From Pseudomonadota bacterium (GTDB taxonomy: Bacteria; Myxococcota_A; Polyangia; Polyangiales; Polyangiaceae), in NCBI GenBank assembly GCA_023431345.1, contig JAEYWK010000214.1:19481-83480 (forward strand): a DNA stretch of 64,000 bases, written 5' to 3'. Within the stretch, counting starts at the first letter, position 1; the number at the start of each line of letters is the position of its first letter. The translations under genes were made by a program, and so were the position numbers. The notes below the pieces were generated by a model, which had not been told where the DNA came from, made no database searches, and saw nothing but the letters and a program-made list of their open reading frames with translations. Of this stretch, positions 24,582 to 34,348 are shown piece after piece.

Positions 24582-26339
24582 GTGAAGGCGAAACATCGGC
24601 TGCGCGTTCCGCACACGTCCCTCGCCCTGGCCGTAGCTGCGATGAGCAGTGGTCTGGGCTGTACTGGCGTGGTGGAGGATGGTGGGGGCCCCATGCCCGA
24701 CGCGGCAATGGGCGGTACGAGCAGCACCGGACCTGGCACAGGTGGCCAATCGACGGTCGGTGGCTCCGGGATGAAGCCGGGCAACGAGATGGCGGGGTGC
24801 GAAGGCTGGGCAGTCGCGATGCCGAAACGCCTCATCCGCCTCAGCTTCAATCAGATCGCGACCTCGCTGGTGCCCATCTTCGGTCAAGAGTTCGCGACCA
24901 AGGTCGCCACCGACAAGGGCATCAAAGACGCCATCGAGCGCACGTTCCCACCTCTCGGTGATACCGACGAGGGCTCGACGTACATCGACAGCAAGTGGCA
25001 GTCGGCCGACGCGATCGCCAAGGCGGCTGCCGACTACACGACGGCGAACTTCGCGACGTTCACCGGCTGCGGCGCCGCGCCGACCGGTGAGTGCGCTCAA
25101 GCCTTCGTGGGCACCCTCGCCGAGCGGGCGTTCCGCCGCCCCCTGACTGACCGCGAGAAGACCAGCCTGATGATGGTCTACAGCGAGGTGACGGCGGAGG
25201 GCGGCTCCGTCCAAGAGTCGACTCACTACACGGTTCACGCGATTTTCACGTCGCCCCACTTCCTCTACCGCTCCGAGTTCGGCACCTCGCCGGCGGAGGG
25301 GCCGATCGCGCCGTACGAGCTCGCCAGCCAGCTCTCGTACTTCGTGACGGACGGACCGCCCGACGCCGAGCTTTTGGCGGCCGCAGCCGCGGGCAAGCTG
25401 ACGACGGCCGAGGAGATCGGCCCGCACATCGATCGCATGTTGGCGTCGCCGGCCGTGAAGGCCAACCTCGAAGCCACCATCGTGGCGGCGCTCGGTATCA
25501 GCCGCGTCATGACCGTCGTCATCGATCCGGCGAAGGTGCCGGAGTTCAACGGCGGCGTGGCCGCTTCGATGCTCCACGAGAGCGAGCTGCTCATCAAGAA
25601 CCTGCTCTGGACGCCGGGCGCCAAGGTTTCGGACCTCGTCACCTCGCGCAAGTCGTACATCAACGCGCAGCTCGCGCCACTGTACGGCGTAGCGGCGCCC
25701 ACGACGCTCGACGCCGACGGCTTCGGCCCCGTCGATCTACCGGAGAACCGCTCCGGCCTGCTCACGAGCCTCGGCTTCCTCGCTTCGCGCTCGCGCCCCG
25801 ACGCGCAGTCGGTGGTGGGCCGCGGCTTGGCGGTGAACGACGCGATCTTGTGCCAGATCAACCCCGCGTTTCCGGAGGCGTTGGCGGAGCAGATCAAGAA
25901 CCTCGACGTGGCTCAGGAAGACCTTTCGGAGCGCGAGCGCGCCGACTACCGAATGACGAACGCGCCGTGCTCGGGCTGCCACACCGGCTTCGACCCCTTC
26001 GGCGTCGCTCTCGAGAGCTACGACACCATCGGGCGCTTCCGCACGGTCGACGACAAGATGCGGCCGATCGACGCTTCCGTCACTTTGCCGCAGTCAGCGG
26101 GCGGCGCTGTGGTTCAAAATGCGGTCGAGATGGGCCAGGCGCTCGCCGACACGGGCGGCTTCGCCGCCTGCGCCGCCAGCAAGCTGCTCACGTACGCGCT
26201 CGCCGAAACGGGCGTGAGCGGCGTGAGCTGCGCCACGAAGGCAGTCTCGGACAGGTTCAAGCTAACGGACCAGAGCTTCGCCTCGCTCGTGAAAGAAGTG
26301 GCGATTTCCAAGACGATCACGCAGCGGAGCGGAGGCTGA
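24582..26339 (+). CDS. DUF1592/DUF1588/DUF1585 haem-type lipoprotein
   Basis: 585 residues. The lipobox-like signal ends in GLGC and a short Gly/Ser/Thr linker follows. DUF1592 is marked by HAIFTSPHFLYRSEFG. DUF1588 has NRSGLLTSLGFLASRS, and a haem-type CSGCH sits at residues 463-467 (PCSGCHTGFDPFGVALESYD). A DUF1585-like end is present. Such proteins, best known from planctomycetes, are nearly always paired with a DUF1552 protein, as here (4 bp downstream). A surface oxidation or degradation role is suspected; no substrate is known. Start GTG 24582 has no strong ribosome binding site. Confidence 0.9.
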   Translation: MKAKHRLRVPHTSLALAVAAMSSGLGCTGVVEDGGGPMPDAAMGGTSSTGPGTGGQSTVGGSGMKPGNEMAGCEGWAVAMPKRLIRLSFNQIATSLVPIFGQEFATKVATDKGIKDAIERTFPPLGDTDEGSTYIDSKWQSADAIAKAAADYTTANFATFTGCGAAPTGECAQAFVGTLAERAFRRPLTDREKTSLMMVYSEVTAEGGSVQESTHYTVHAIFTSPHFLYRSEFGTSPAEGPIAPYELASQLSYFVTDGPPDAELLAAAAAGKLTTAEEIGPHIDRMLASPAVKANLEATIVAALGISRVMTVVIDPAKVPEFNGGVAASMLHESELLIKNLLWTPGAKVSDLVTSRKSYINAQLAPLYGVAAPTTLDADGFGPVDLPENRSGLLTSLGFLASRSRPDAQSVVGRGLAVNDAILCQINPAFPEALAEQIKNLDVAQEDLSERERADYRMTNAPCSGCHTGFDPFGVALESYDTIGRFRTVDDKMRPIDASVTLPQSAGGAVVQNAVEMGQALADTGGFAACAASKLLTYALAETGVSGVSCATKAVSDRFKLTDQSFASLVKEVAISKTITQRSGG

Positions 26340-26343
26340 GCAG

Positions 26344-27945
26344 ATGAGGTCGTATAGGTTTGCACGACGGTCGTTCTTGGCAGCGGTGGGCGGTGCTTTC
26401 GGCCTGGAGAGCTTGCTCGGGGGCTTCGAAGCCATGGCCGCGGGAGTCGCGGGCCCGCCTCGGTTTTTGATGACGCACTGGCCCGTGGGCACGCTGAAGT
26501 GGGCGTTCTTGCCCAACGGCGGACAGAAGCCCAACGGCGTCGGGACGATCACGTCTTGGTCGCCCATCCTCCAGCCCTTCCAGGACGCGGGGCTGGCCGA
26601 TGACATGACGCTGATTTGGGGCCTCGCGGACAAGGGCCAAGGCTTCGGCGGCGGCCACGAAGCAGGCACGCCGATGACCACGACCGGCACCGCCTGCCCT
26701 GGCACCCGCTCCAACGGTGGCGAGGCGGACGACGGCGTGGCCGGTGGCCCTTCGTGGGACCAAATCCTGCTCGAAAAGGTGGTCGATGATCCGGCCACGG
26801 GCGCGGTCAAGCTTCGGCAGTCAGGCGTGGGTTACGCCAACGCCATCTGCGATCAGCGCATCGACTCGCAGGAGACGTCGACCCGCTGCTTGTCGTACGG
26901 CTTTCAAACTCAGACGATCAAGGCCGCCGCCGGCGGCTCTGGCGGCAACGTGACCGAGCATGTACCGCTGCTGCCCGAGCTCAAGCCCGCCCAGCTCTTC
27001 AGCAAGTTGTTTTCTGGCTTCATGCCTGGGGGCGCGACGCCCGGTAACATGGAGGCCGCGACGCGCGCCCTGCATGGCAGAAAGAGCGTGCTCGACTATT
27101 CGCTCCGCGAGCTGACGCACCTGAAGACGGTGGCGCCGGCCGCGGAAGGTCAAAAGATCGACATCCACGCCGAAGTCGTGCGCAAGCTCGAGAAGCAGGT
27201 GTCGGAGCTGCTCAACGGTGAAATCAAGACACCGAGCGGCTGCGTCGTACCGGCCGCGCCCGACGCCAACCTCTCGGGTAAGTCCGGCTCCAAGTTCGAC
27301 TACAACAATCCGGTCGCGACCACGGCCGATGACGAGATCCACGAGCAGATCGGCAAGGTGCACGCCAGCATCCTGCTCGCGGCCATGCAGTGCGACATCA
27401 TCCGTGTCGGCACCTTCCAGTGGTCACCGGGCACGAATCACGTCTCGTTCAAGGGGCAGTATCCCGGGGAAGCGAGCTCGATTTACATGCACCACCCGCT
27501 CAGCCACAAAGTGAACGGGCAAGACACGTTCAACCAGAAGGGCGCGGGCCAGACCGGCGACATCGCGCAGTTCTTGGTGAACGTGAACGCTTGGTACAAC
27601 GCGCGCACCGCGATGGTCATCAAGATGTTCAAGGACGCGATCGATCCGCTCGGCGACGGCACCGCCACGATGCTCGACCGCACCGTCATTCCGTACGTGA
27701 CCGAGGTAGCGGAGCAGAACCACGGTCGTAACCCGAAGGCGGCCTTCATCTTCGGCGGCAAGGCGCTCGGCATGCAGCTCGGTAAGTACGTCAACTTCGA
27801 AGGCCAGAGCCGCGCCCACGTCGATCTCTGGGCGACGGTCGCGCAGGCGTTCTTTCAAACGAACGACCCGATGTCCAAGTTACCGGGCATGCAGTTCGCG
27901 AGCACACCCAAGCCGATCGACGGCCTTTGGGTCAAGCCCGCCTGA
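26344..27945 (+). CDS. DUF1552 protein with Tat signal
   Basis: 533 residues. The N-terminus ARRSFLAAVGGAFGLESLLGG is a twin-arginine signal, so it is exported folded, as expected for a cofactor-bearing protein. The body matches DUF1552 (PPRFLMTHWPVGTLKWAFLP, then the conserved middle with VLDYSLRELTHLK). No haem motif of its own. It is an obligate companion of the upstream DUF1592 lipoprotein, with 4 bp between them. Function of the pair is uncharacterised in general. Confidence 0.9.
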   Translation: MRSYRFARRSFLAAVGGAFGLESLLGGFEAMAAGVAGPPRFLMTHWPVGTLKWAFLPNGGQKPNGVGTITSWSPILQPFQDAGLADDMTLIWGLADKGQGFGGGHEAGTPMTTTGTACPGTRSNGGEADDGVAGGPSWDQILLEKVVDDPATGAVKLRQSGVGYANAICDQRIDSQETSTRCLSYGFQTQTIKAAAGGSGGNVTEHVPLLPELKPAQLFSKLFSGFMPGGATPGNMEAATRALHGRKSVLDYSLRELTHLKTVAPAAEGQKIDIHAEVVRKLEKQVSELLNGEIKTPSGCVVPAAPDANLSGKSGSKFDYNNPVATTADDEIHEQIGKVHASILLAAMQCDIIRVGTFQWSPGTNHVSFKGQYPGEASSIYMHHPLSHKVNGQDTFNQKGAGQTGDIAQFLVNVNAWYNARTAMVIKMFKDAIDPLGDGTATMLDRTVIPYVTEVAEQNHGRNPKAAFIFGGKALGMQLGKYVNFEGQSRAHVDLWATVAQAFFQTNDPMSKLPGMQFASTPKPIDGLWVKPA

Positions 27946-27955
27946 TCGCGAAGCG

Positions 27956-28978
27956 TCAGTCGCGCGACGAGACGTCAGCGCGCACGTTCTGGCCGAAGTA
28001 GAAGGTCACGCGCTCGTGGGAAGCCGGCTTCTCTCGTTGGGAGTTGTGCGCGCGCACGCTATCCCAGAGGGCGCCCACGTCGGAGCGGGAGCGCTCGAGC
28101 AGCGAGACGACTTGCTCGTACTGGGGGTGGCCGGGCCAGACGTCGAAGGAGTACGTGCTGCCGCCGACCTGGCTCGAGGCGCCTTTGGGGCTGGTGATGA
28201 GAGCGAGCTTGGCGCAGACGGCGCCGACCATGGCTTGGAAGTGATCGAGCACGGCTGCTTCCCAGCCTGCGGTTTGCTCGAGGGGGATGAGGCAGCTCTC
28301 GGCGCGGTAGGTCGGCGCTTCGCTCCGCGACGGGTGCCCGGGCGGCGTGCTCGCCGAGGGTGAAGTTTTGACTCGGCCTTCGGCGATCAGGGCGTCGAGC
28401 GCGGCGTCGAGCTCTTCCGGCGGCAGGCGCAGGCGCTCGATCAAGCCGGCGCGAGTGAGCGGGCCGTCGCGGTAGACGGTGACCCAAACCATGGCTTGCT
28501 TGGCGGCGCGGCCGGCGGGCTCGAGGACGCTCGCGACCTCGTCGGCGTGGGCGGCGCGGTAGATGGTGGCCTCGCCGCTGCCGGTTCGATAAACCAGGCT
28601 GCTGCCGACCAAGTCGCTCAGCACGCTGCGCACGGTGGCGCCGTCGTCGTGCGCGAAGCGCGCGAGGACCTGCGAGCGACTGACCGTCTTGTGCTCCTGG
28701 ATGTAGGCGAGCATGGCCTCCCACAGCGTGGCGCCGCGGTCGGTGGCGGATTCTTGCAGGCGCTGGACCTTCTGCTGGTAGGAGCGCAGCGCGAGGCCGA
28801 ACATGTCCGCGATGACCTTTCGGCCAACCCCTTGCCCTTCGAGCTCGGTCACCAGATCGAGAAAGACTTGGTTGGCGACGTGCGCCAACGGCGCGCGCAG
28901 GCCAGACGTCGTGGAAAGCTGGGCGATCAGGACGGTGGTCTGGCGAACGACGGCGTCGATGAGCAGCGATGTCTGCAC
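27956..28978 (-). CDS. winged-helix-like protein of a myxobacterial family
   Basis: 340 residues, cytoplasmic. The N-terminal 90 residues are helical (NQVFLDLVTELEGQGVGRK, FGLALRSYQQKVQRL); then comes a winged-helix-like region (RSQVLARFAHDDGATVRSVL) and a second such region (TRAGLIERLRLPPEELDAAL). The C-terminal 120 residues are a separate domain with VTFYFGQNVRADVS at the end. I believe it belongs to a family common in Sorangiineae with no known role, possibly transcriptional. It is divergent from aspartate kinase, whose 5' region overlaps its start area. Confidence 0.7.
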   Translation of the reverse strand: MQTSLLIDAVVRQTTVLIAQLSTTSGLRAPLAHVANQVFLDLVTELEGQGVGRKVIADMFGLALRSYQQKVQRLQESATDRGATLWEAMLAYIQEHKTVSRSQVLARFAHDDGATVRSVLSDLVGSSLVYRTGSGEATIYRAAHADEVASVLEPAGRAAKQAMVWVTVYRDGPLTRAGLIERLRLPPEELDAALDALIAEGRVKTSPSASTPPGHPSRSEAPTYRAESCLIPLEQTAGWEAAVLDHFQAMVGAVCAKLALITSPKGASSQVGGSTYSFDVWPGHPQYEQVVSLLERSRSDVGALWDSVRAHNSQREKPASHERVTFYFGQNVRADVSSRD

Positions 28979-29085
28979 TGGGCGACTATGCGGGAATCAG
29001 GTCAGGGCGAATAGCGCGGTTTTTCACACGGGGGCCGCTGGATCGCCTTGACGCGCCTGATTTTGGGCGGTACGCGCTTCCCGCC

Positions 29086-30312
29086 TTGGCCCTCGTCGTT
29101 CAGAAATTCGGCGGTACTTCGGTTGCAAACCTCGAGCGCATGCGGCGCGTCGCCGAGCTCGGCTTGCGCGCGCAGCGCGAAGGTCATCAAGTGGTGATGA
29201 TCGTGAGCGCCATGTCGGGCGAGACGAATCGCCTGCTGGGTCTGGCTCACGAGATTTCGCCCACCCCCGACATGCGCGAGATGGATTCGCTCGCTTCGAC
29301 GGGGGAGCAGGTCAGCGCCGCCCTCGTCTCGATGACCATCCAGAAGATGGGCGGTAAGGCCAAGAGCTTCTTGGGTCACCAAATCCGCATCCAGACGGAC
29401 GACGCTTTCACGAAGGCGCGCATCGTCAACATCGAGGATTCGAAGCTGCGCCAGGCGGTCGAGGGCGGGCACATCGCGGTCGTCGCCGGCTTCCAAGGTA
29501 TCGACCCCGGCGGCAACATCACGACCCTCGGGCGCGGCGGCTCCGACACGACGGCCGTCGCGATCGCGGCCGCCATCAAGGCGGATGTTTGCGAGATCTA
29601 CACGGACGTCGACGGCGTTTACACGACCGATCCCAACATTTGCCCCGCCGCTCGCAAAATTGAACGCATCAGCTTCGAAGAGATGCTGGAGCTCGCTTCG
29701 CTTGGTGCGAAGGTGCTGCAAATTCGATCCGTGGAGGTAGCGATGAAGTACGGCGTCCCCGTGCACGTGCGCTCCTCCTTTACCGACACTACAGGGACCA
29801 TGGTTGCTTCCGAAGAAGGTTTGGAGTCCGTCGTCGTTTCGGGCGTGGCCTACGACAAGGGTGAGGCGAAGGTACAGCTCGTCGGCATGCCCGATCGGCC
29901 CGGCATCGTCGCGAAGATCTTCGGCCTGCTCGCGGAGCAGAACGTCTCCGTCGACATGATCATCCAGAGCCCGTCGCGCGGCGGCGACAACGCGACCGAC
30001 GTGACCTTCACCGTGGCCAAGACCGACTTGGCGCGCGTCAAGCAGCTGATCGAGAGCTCGGTGAAGGAGCTCGGCGGCGGCCAGGTCGAGTACGATCCGG
30101 AGATCGTCAAGGTGTCGATCGTCGGGCTCGGTATGCGCTCGCACGCCGGCGTCGCGGCCAAGACCTTCGGCATCTTGGCCGGCGAAGGCATCAATATTCA
30201 GGGCATCAGCACGAGCGAGATCAAGATCAGCTGCATCATCGCGGCCAAGTACACCGAGCTCGCGGTGCGCGCCCTGCACGAAGGCTTCGGCCTCGACAAA
30301 CCGCCCGTCTGA
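29086..30312 (+). CDS. lysC: aspartate kinase
   Basis: 408 residues from TTG 29086, the usual length and N-terminus of the family (KFGGTSV at residues 7-13). It phosphorylates aspartate, the first step to Lys, Thr and Met. The kinase part has GRGGSDTTAVAIAAAI and the substrate region; two ACT domains follow (VGMPDRPGIVAKIF and SIVGLGMRSHAGVAAKTF), which mediate feedback inhibition by Lys/Thr. The frame runs to 28969, but the extra 39 residues are not family-like. It stands alone; no other pathway gene is here. Confidence 0.95.
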   Translation: MALVVQKFGGTSVANLERMRRVAELGLRAQREGHQVVMIVSAMSGETNRLLGLAHEISPTPDMREMDSLASTGEQVSAALVSMTIQKMGGKAKSFLGHQIRIQTDDAFTKARIVNIEDSKLRQAVEGGHIAVVAGFQGIDPGGNITTLGRGGSDTTAVAIAAAIKADVCEIYTDVDGVYTTDPNICPAARKIERISFEEMLELASLGAKVLQIRSVEVAMKYGVPVHVRSSFTDTTGTMVASEEGLESVVVSGVAYDKGEAKVQLVGMPDRPGIVAKIFGLLAEQNVSVDMIIQSPSRGGDNATDVTFTVAKTDLARVKQLIESSVKELGGGQVEYDPEIVKVSIVGLGMRSHAGVAAKTFGILAGEGINIQGISTSEIKISCIIAAKYTELAVRALHEGFGLDKPPV

Positions 30313-30376
30313 CGGCGAGCGGCTCAGCGCGTGAAACAGCGCGCAACTCCGGCGAGGCCTGACCGATGGGCCCCGC

Positions 30377-31405
30377 ATGAGAGAAGCGCTCGTTGGGTGC
30401 TTGGCGCTCGCCGCGCTCGCTGCGCCGGCGTGCCGAGCCGAGGTGCCGAGCGTCGAGGGCGAGCCCGTCGGCGCTGAAGACGAGGGTAGGGGTGGTTCCC
30501 CGCCCACCGCTGGACGTTCGAGCGACGGCTCGGGCTCGGCTGAGCCCGGGTCATCGGACGACACGGAGCCGGTGGCGATGGCGGCGGGCGGTGAAGCGAC
30601 CACGCCGCGTGGCGCCGGCGCCGACTGCGGAGGTGAGCCCGTGATGCTGGAGGAGATCCACTCCGGCCGGGTGCGGAGCGGCGTCCGCGTCGCGGTCGAG
30701 ACGCTGGTGGCGAGCTCTCAGAAATTCCTGGTTTCTGAAGCGAAATCCGGTAGTTGCTTGTGGGGTGCCATGGCTGCTCATCCCAGCCGCGTCGGCGCCG
30801 GGTCGGGCTTGTTCGTCGTGTCGTTCGGCGCGCGGCACGCCGAGGGCGCAGCGTGTCAGCCCGGTACCGACGGCTTGCCCGATGACCTAGCGCCCGGTGA
30901 CGAGCTCGACATCGAGGGCACGCTCGACGAGTTCGTGCCTGCCGCGTGTGACGGCGTGGCGCCCGCCCTCCAGCTCCGAGTCGACCCGCGGTGCGCCGCG
31001 CGCCGCGGTGGTCGCGTCGATGCACCGGCCTCCGCTTTGCTCGACGCCGCCACCGCCGACGCCATCGCGACGGGGCGCTCGGCTGAGCTCCTGCGCGGCT
31101 GGGCGGGAGCCCTCGTGCGCCTCGAGGGCGTGTCGGCCACTCGCGACGATGACGACGGTGACGCCGTCTTGCCGTTCGGTGTGATGCGCCTCGAGCAGAC
31201 CTCGCTCGAGCTGCACTCGCGCATCTACTACTTCGATCTCAGCGGAGGCGGGCCTCGCTCGCCCGAGAAGGCGCCGCGCTTCACGTACCCGGCCTCGTTC
31301 GCCAGCGTGAGCGGTCACGTCTTCTTGGACTATTGCACTTGGGCCCTCGGGCCCCGCAGCACTTGCAGCGATTTCTCGCCGCCCGGACCGGGGTGCGCCA
31401 AGTAG
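30377..31405 (+). CDS. secreted hypothetical protein
   Basis: 342 residues. An N-terminal hydrophobic signal (LVGCLALAALAAPAC) may be a signal peptidase II or I site; the lipobox is imperfect. A low-complexity Gly/Ser/Glu stretch (about 30-80) leads to a domain with several cysteines and repeated EL/ID strand-like motifs (GDELDIEGTLDEF) that look like an OB-type fold, and a C-terminal beta-rich part. No family recognised. Likely exported; no operon partner. Confidence 0.65.
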   Translation: MREALVGCLALAALAAPACRAEVPSVEGEPVGAEDEGRGGSPPTAGRSSDGSGSAEPGSSDDTEPVAMAAGGEATTPRGAGADCGGEPVMLEEIHSGRVRSGVRVAVETLVASSQKFLVSEAKSGSCLWGAMAAHPSRVGAGSGLFVVSFGARHAEGAACQPGTDGLPDDLAPGDELDIEGTLDEFVPAACDGVAPALQLRVDPRCAARRGGRVDAPASALLDAATADAIATGRSAELLRGWAGALVRLEGVSATRDDDDGDAVLPFGVMRLEQTSLELHSRIYYFDLSGGGPRSPEKAPRFTYPASFASVSGHVFLDYCTWALGPRSTCSDFSPPGPGCAK

Positions 31406-31518
31406 CGGCGAGCCACGGCGAACCGTCGTCGTCCGCGCGGCGGAGACGCGCTTGACCGGGTTGCGAGGCGCTGGGATCGTTACGTCGTGCCCGCTCCCCC
31501 CGACGAACCCGTGCTGCG

Positions 31519-33813
31519 ATGAGCGAAGTGCCTGGGTTGGGCGCCTTGGCGCAGACGACGCCGGACAAAGTCTGGCAAGCGCGCGTCACGGTCCCCGCGC
31601 CGCTCGGGCAGGCCTTCAGCTACCTGCTGCCGGACGAGCTGCGCTCACGGGTGCGGCGAGGGGCTCGGGTGCTGTGCGAGCTGGGGCGGCGCAAGGTGCT
31701 GGGCGTGGTGCTGGAGGTCGCCGAGAGAGCTCCCGACATCGCGCTCGAGAGAATGAAGCCGATCGTCGCCGTCGTCGACGCCGAGCCGGTCCTGCCGGAG
31801 GAGCTCTTGAGCTTCTTGCAGGAGCTGGCGCGTTACTACGTGGCGCCGATCGGCGCGGTCATGGAGCTGTCGCTGCCCGCCGTCGAGCGAACGGCCGCGG
31901 AGCTGCTGAAGTCGTCGCAAGGAGAGCTCGGGAAGGTCCCGGCGAAGGTGGTGGGGCGCTGGGTGCAGTACGTCACGCTGGCTCCGCAGAAGCCGCTCGC
32001 GGCCGTGCCGCGCGGCAAGGCGCAGGGCGTGCTCGACGCCCTGGCCGAGGGTGATTTGACCGCGAGCGAGCTCGAGCAGCGCCTCCCCGGGTCACGCCCC
32101 GCCATCAAGAAGCTTCAGGAGCTCGGCTTCGTCTCGGTCGAGAAGCGAGAGCCGCCGGCCGACAGCTTGCTCGGCGGCCCCGTGACGCCGGACGTTGCGC
32201 CGGAGCTCAACGCCGAGCAAGCGACGGCGGTCCAGGCCATCGTGGCTCGCCTCGACGGCGGCGCTCGCGCTCAGTTCCTGCTCGAGGGCGTGACCGCTTC
32301 CGGCAAGACCGAGGTCTACCTGCGGGCCGCCAAGCACGCGCTCGAGCTGGGCAAGAGCGCGATCGTCCTCGTCCCCGAGATCGCGCTCACGCCGCAGCTC
32401 GTGGCGCGCTTTCGCGCGCGGCTCGGCGACCGCATCGCCGTCTTGCACAGCGCGCTCAGTGACTCGGAGCGGCATCGCATGTGGCGCGGCTTGCGCGCTG
32501 GCGACCTGCGCATCGCGGTGGGCGCGCGCTCGGCGTTGTTCGCGCCCGTAGCCGACCTGGGCTTGATCTGCGTCGACGAAGAGCACGACGGATCGTTCAA
32601 GCAAGAAGAAGGCGTTCGCTACCACGCGCGCGACATGGCGCTCTTGCGGGCTCACCGCGCTGGCGCCGTCTGCGTGCTGGGCTCGGCGACGCCTTCGCTA
32701 GCGAGCGTGGCCCTGGTTCGCGAGGGCCGGCTTGCGCACCTGCGCTTGCCGTCGCGGGCGCGCAAGGCTGCCGTCTTACCGAGCGTCGAAGTGGTCGACC
32801 TGCGCCGGGTTGGCCCCGGTATTCAGGGCGAGAAGCTGCTCTCGCTGCCGCTGGTGCGGGCGCTGGAAGAGGTGCTGGCCCAAAAGCAGCAAGCCATCTT
32901 GTTCCTCAACCGGCGCGGCTTCGCGCCGAGCTTGATCTGCGAGTCTTGCGGACACATCGCCGAGTGTCCGCACTGCTCCGTCAGCTTGACCTTGCACCGC
33001 GCGCGCCGCGAGCAGCTCGTCTGCCACTACTGCGACTACACCACGCGCGTCCCCGACCGCTGCGCCAAGTGCAACGCGCCAGCCTTGGGCGAGGAGGGCG
33101 CCGGCACCGAGCGCATCGAGGCGTTGCTCGCCACGCGCTTCCCAGGCGCTCGCATCGCGCGTCTGGATCGTGACGTGGCCGCGGGTATCAAGAGCGAGAA
33201 GGTGCTCGACAAGATGCGCGAAGGTGAGGTCGACATCTTGGTCGGAACCCAAATGGTGACGAAGGGCCATGATTTGCCGAGCGTTACCCTGGTCGGCGTG
33301 CTCAACGCCGACGCCGCCCTATCGATGCCTGACTTTCGCGCCGCGGAGCGCAGCTTCCACCTGCTCGTCCAGGTGGCGGGTCGCGCGGGCCGCGGCGACG
33401 TCAAAGGGCGCGTGCTGATTCAGACCCGCTCGCCGGAGCACCCCGCCATCGCCTTCGCCGCGTCGCACGACGTGACAGGCTTCGTCGAGCAAGAGATGCA
33501 GCTACGCGAAGAGCTCGCTTACCCGCCGTTCTCGCGCTTGGCGCTGGTCCGTGTCGACGCCGTGGAGGAGGCGCGCGCCCAAGGCGCGGCGGAGCGCTTG
33601 GCGCGGCTCGCGCGACAAGAGGGGCAGGGCGCGGAGGTGCTCGGCCCTGCCCCCGCCCCGCTCGTGCGGCTGCGTAACCGCTACCGCTATCGCTTTTTGG
33701 TGCGCTCGACGGACCGCGCCGCGCTGCGAGCCGCGCTGCTCGCGGTAGCGCGCGCCCCCGCCGACCGCCAGGTGCGCGTGGCTATCGACGTCGACCCCGT
33801 GAATATGTTGTAA
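31519..33813 (+). CDS. priA: PriA, primosomal replication restart helicase
   Basis: 764 residues. PriA reloads the replicative helicase at stalled forks. The N-terminal DNA-binding domain begins WQARVTVPAPLGQAFSYLLP. The helicase has Walker A GVTASGKTEVYL and a Walker B of the DEEH type (CVDEEHDGSFKQ). The zinc-binding insertion has eight cysteines in CxxC pairs (CESC, CPHC, CHYC, CAKC). Motif VI QVAGRAGR is present. All key features are intact. It is followed 10 bp later by a beta-barrel gene. Confidence 0.96.
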   Translation: MSEVPGLGALAQTTPDKVWQARVTVPAPLGQAFSYLLPDELRSRVRRGARVLCELGRRKVLGVVLEVAERAPDIALERMKPIVAVVDAEPVLPEELLSFLQELARYYVAPIGAVMELSLPAVERTAAELLKSSQGELGKVPAKVVGRWVQYVTLAPQKPLAAVPRGKAQGVLDALAEGDLTASELEQRLPGSRPAIKKLQELGFVSVEKREPPADSLLGGPVTPDVAPELNAEQATAVQAIVARLDGGARAQFLLEGVTASGKTEVYLRAAKHALELGKSAIVLVPEIALTPQLVARFRARLGDRIAVLHSALSDSERHRMWRGLRAGDLRIAVGARSALFAPVADLGLICVDEEHDGSFKQEEGVRYHARDMALLRAHRAGAVCVLGSATPSLASVALVREGRLAHLRLPSRARKAAVLPSVEVVDLRRVGPGIQGEKLLSLPLVRALEEVLAQKQQAILFLNRRGFAPSLICESCGHIAECPHCSVSLTLHRARREQLVCHYCDYTTRVPDRCAKCNAPALGEEGAGTERIEALLATRFPGARIARLDRDVAAGIKSEKVLDKMREGEVDILVGTQMVTKGHDLPSVTLVGVLNADAALSMPDFRAAERSFHLLVQVAGRAGRGDVKGRVLIQTRSPEHPAIAFAASHDVTGFVEQEMQLREELAYPPFSRLALVRVDAVEEARAQGAAERLARLARQEGQGAEVLGPAPAPLVRLRNRYRYRFLVRSTDRAALRAALLAVARAPADRQVRVAIDVDPVNML

Positions 33814-33823
33814 GAAAGCAGCG

Positions 33824-34348
33824 ATGAGGTCGGTGCCGTTGGCTCTCGGATGTTGTGCTCTGGCGCTGCTCGGCGTGACGCGCTCGGCTCACGCGTTCGA
33901 GCGGCAGTGGCACGTCGGAGCCGGAGCCGGAGTATCGCGCGGGTCTGGCTTGAGCCTGAGCCCCGCCGTCACCGCGTACGCTGCCTACGGCCTCTCCGAC
34001 GTGTTCGATGCGCGGCTCGAGGTGACCGGACGCGGCTACCGGCTGGGCGACGAGCGAGATTCGCACTCGCTCTCCGCGGCCGCCGGCTTGGCCTACAAGC
34101 TCGACGTGCTGCGCTGGGTGCCGTGGGCCGGCGTTTATTTGGGGTACGTCGGCTTCCTCCACCGTCCGCGGCCGGGCGCTGAGTTCGAGCAGCACGACGC
34201 AGCCATCGGGCTCGGCCTCGGTCTCGACTACGCCTTTTCTCGCCAGCTCGGGCTCGGCGTCACGCTCCGCTACGACGACGCCTTGACCCGCGCCGGAGCC
34301 ACCAACTTCGACGCGCTGCTCCGCGCCGAGTACCGATGGGGTTGGTGA
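33824..34348 (+). CDS. small outer-membrane beta-barrel protein
   Basis: 174 residues. A signal peptide (about residues 1-24, ending SAHAF) and then alternating hydrophobic strands with aromatic girdle residues (VTAYAAYGLSDVFDARLEV, AGVYLGYVGFLH) end in EYRWGW, a barrel-type C-terminal strand. Length suits an eight-stranded barrel such as OmpA/OmpX-like. It is coupled to the downstream lytic transglycosylase by an overlap at the stop codon. Function unknown. Confidence 0.75.
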   Translation: MRSVPLALGCCALALLGVTRSAHAFERQWHVGAGAGVSRGSGLSLSPAVTAYAAYGLSDVFDARLEVTGRGYRLGDERDSHSLSAAAGLAYKLDVLRWVPWAGVYLGYVGFLHRPRPGAEFEQHDAAIGLGLGLDYAFSRQLGLGVTLRYDDALTRAGATNFDALLRAEYRWGW

